From assembly GCA_028289405.1 (NCBI GenBank), contig JANQPP010000114.1, forward strand, positions 1 through 52,960: DNA of 52,960 bases, given 5' to 3'. Of this stretch, positions 52,642 to 52,960 are shown one piece after another (within the stretch, counting starts at the first letter, position 1; each line of letters opens with the position of its first letter). The translations under genes and the position numbers were made by a program. The notes below the pieces were generated by a model that ran no database searches, was not told where the DNA came from, and saw nothing but the letters and a program-made list of their open reading frames with translations. The stretch comes from Pirellulales bacterium (GTDB lineage Bacteria; Planctomycetota; Planctomycetia; Pirellulales; JANQPP01).

Positions 52642-52960
52642 TTACTCGCGGACCAGGGCTTTGAAGCGTTCATTGAGCCTACGAGTCACTGGACCGGGTT
52701 TCCCGTTACCGATGGTCCGCTCGTCCACGCGCACTACGGGGATCACTTCCGCCGCCGTGCCGGTGAGGAAACATTCGTCCGCCGTGTAGACATCGTGTCG
52801 CGTGAGCGGCATTTCGCGGACGGTCATCTTTTCCGCGACGGCGAGCTCAATTACCGCTTCGCGTGTCACGCCGCACAGGATTCCCGCGTCCAGCGGCGGG
52901 GTGAATAGCATACCCTGGTTCACCAAGAAGATGTTGTCGCCCGTGCACTCGGTGACTTCT
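52642..52960 (-). CDS. Branched-chain (class IV) aminotransferase, C-terminal part; gene runs off the window
   Basis: The frame is open to the window edge, so the N-terminal part lies beyond base 52960. The visible 105 residues belong to the class IV PLP aminotransferases: TECTGDNIFLVN, LFTPPLDAGILCGVTR, the conserved RHDVYTADECFLTGTAAEVIPV, and IGNGKPGPVT. These match the C-terminal half of IlvE-type enzymes, which move the amino group between glutamate and branched-chain 2-oxo acids. D-amino-acid aminotransferases share the fold, but DECFLTGTAAEV and the GPVT ending favour IlvE. Its PLP lysine is upstream of the visible part. Confidence 0.88.
   Translation of the reverse strand, partial: EVTECTGDNIFLVNQGMLFTPPLDAGILCGVTREAVIELAVAEKMTVREMPLTRHDVYTADECFLTGTAAEVIPVVRVDERTIGNGKPGPVTRRLNERFKALVRE

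Overview
The window reads as a chromosomal segment of a planctomycete, most likely class Planctomycetia and possibly Pirellulales. The evidence is a set of lineage habits: PEP-CTERM sorting signals (three intact proteins), dockerin-like EF-hand pairs placed just before them, a LEPR-type export signature on a subtilase, a beta-RFAP synthase of the tetrahydromethanopterin pathway, a Hanks-type kinase fused to membrane repeats, and many large secreted proteins of unknown function. No rRNA, tRNA, CRISPR array, integrase, transposase or phage gene was seen.

Layout. 0-4 kb: 3' part of a giant surface protein with about ten cadherin-like (Big_9) repeats, a discoidin-like insert and a dockerin, closed by a clear intrinsic terminator. 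4.4-8 kb: egtD, then an enolase-superfamily enzyme and a short MetE-like methyltransferase that look co-transcribed. 8.3-13 kb: a polytopic membrane protein with beta-RFAP synthase, a ceramidase-like secreted enzyme and a family 2 glycosyltransferase. 13-17.7 kb: a soluble chemoreceptor-like protein with a C-terminal PAS domain, surE, two small exported proteins and a pair of overlapping membrane-protein genes. 17.8-24 kb (minus strand): enolase, a PEP-CTERM protein, and a tight psd-pssA-ribE-rsmA operon for phosphatidylethanolamine, riboflavin and rRNA methylation. 24-30 kb: glyA, an orphan response regulator, a Gly/Tyr/Ser-rich lipoprotein and an exported subtilase with a dockerin-like tail.

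30.3-36 kb holds a ribose-type ABC importer (binding protein, permease, double ATPase), a 57-residue membrane protein and a degenerate GGDEF protein. This block is bracketed by two copies, in opposite orientation, of a roughly 95-bp dispersed element. 36-39 kb: a PaaK-like ligase, a cysteine-desulfurase-like PLP protein without the catalytic-Cys loop, and a DUF971 protein with a CxCxxC motif. 39-44 kb (minus strand): a secreted protein followed by two translationally coupled GTPases, one membrane-anchored, which is the most system-like unknown here. 44-50 kb: purD, small unknowns, and a cluster of DNRLRE-type PEP-CTERM genes including a truncated relic, plus half of a two-subunit TPP decarboxylase. 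50-53 kb: a kinase with five tandem two-helix membrane repeats, a small conserved protein and the 3' part of an ilvE-type aminotransferase.

Most genes are ordinary housekeeping or envelope functions. The best candidates for undescribed biology are the paired GTPase operon, the enolase-superfamily/MetE-like pair next to egtD, the kinase with repeated membrane modules, and the dispersed inverted element around the ABC block. All functional statements come from motif and family recognition by eye, with no database search.
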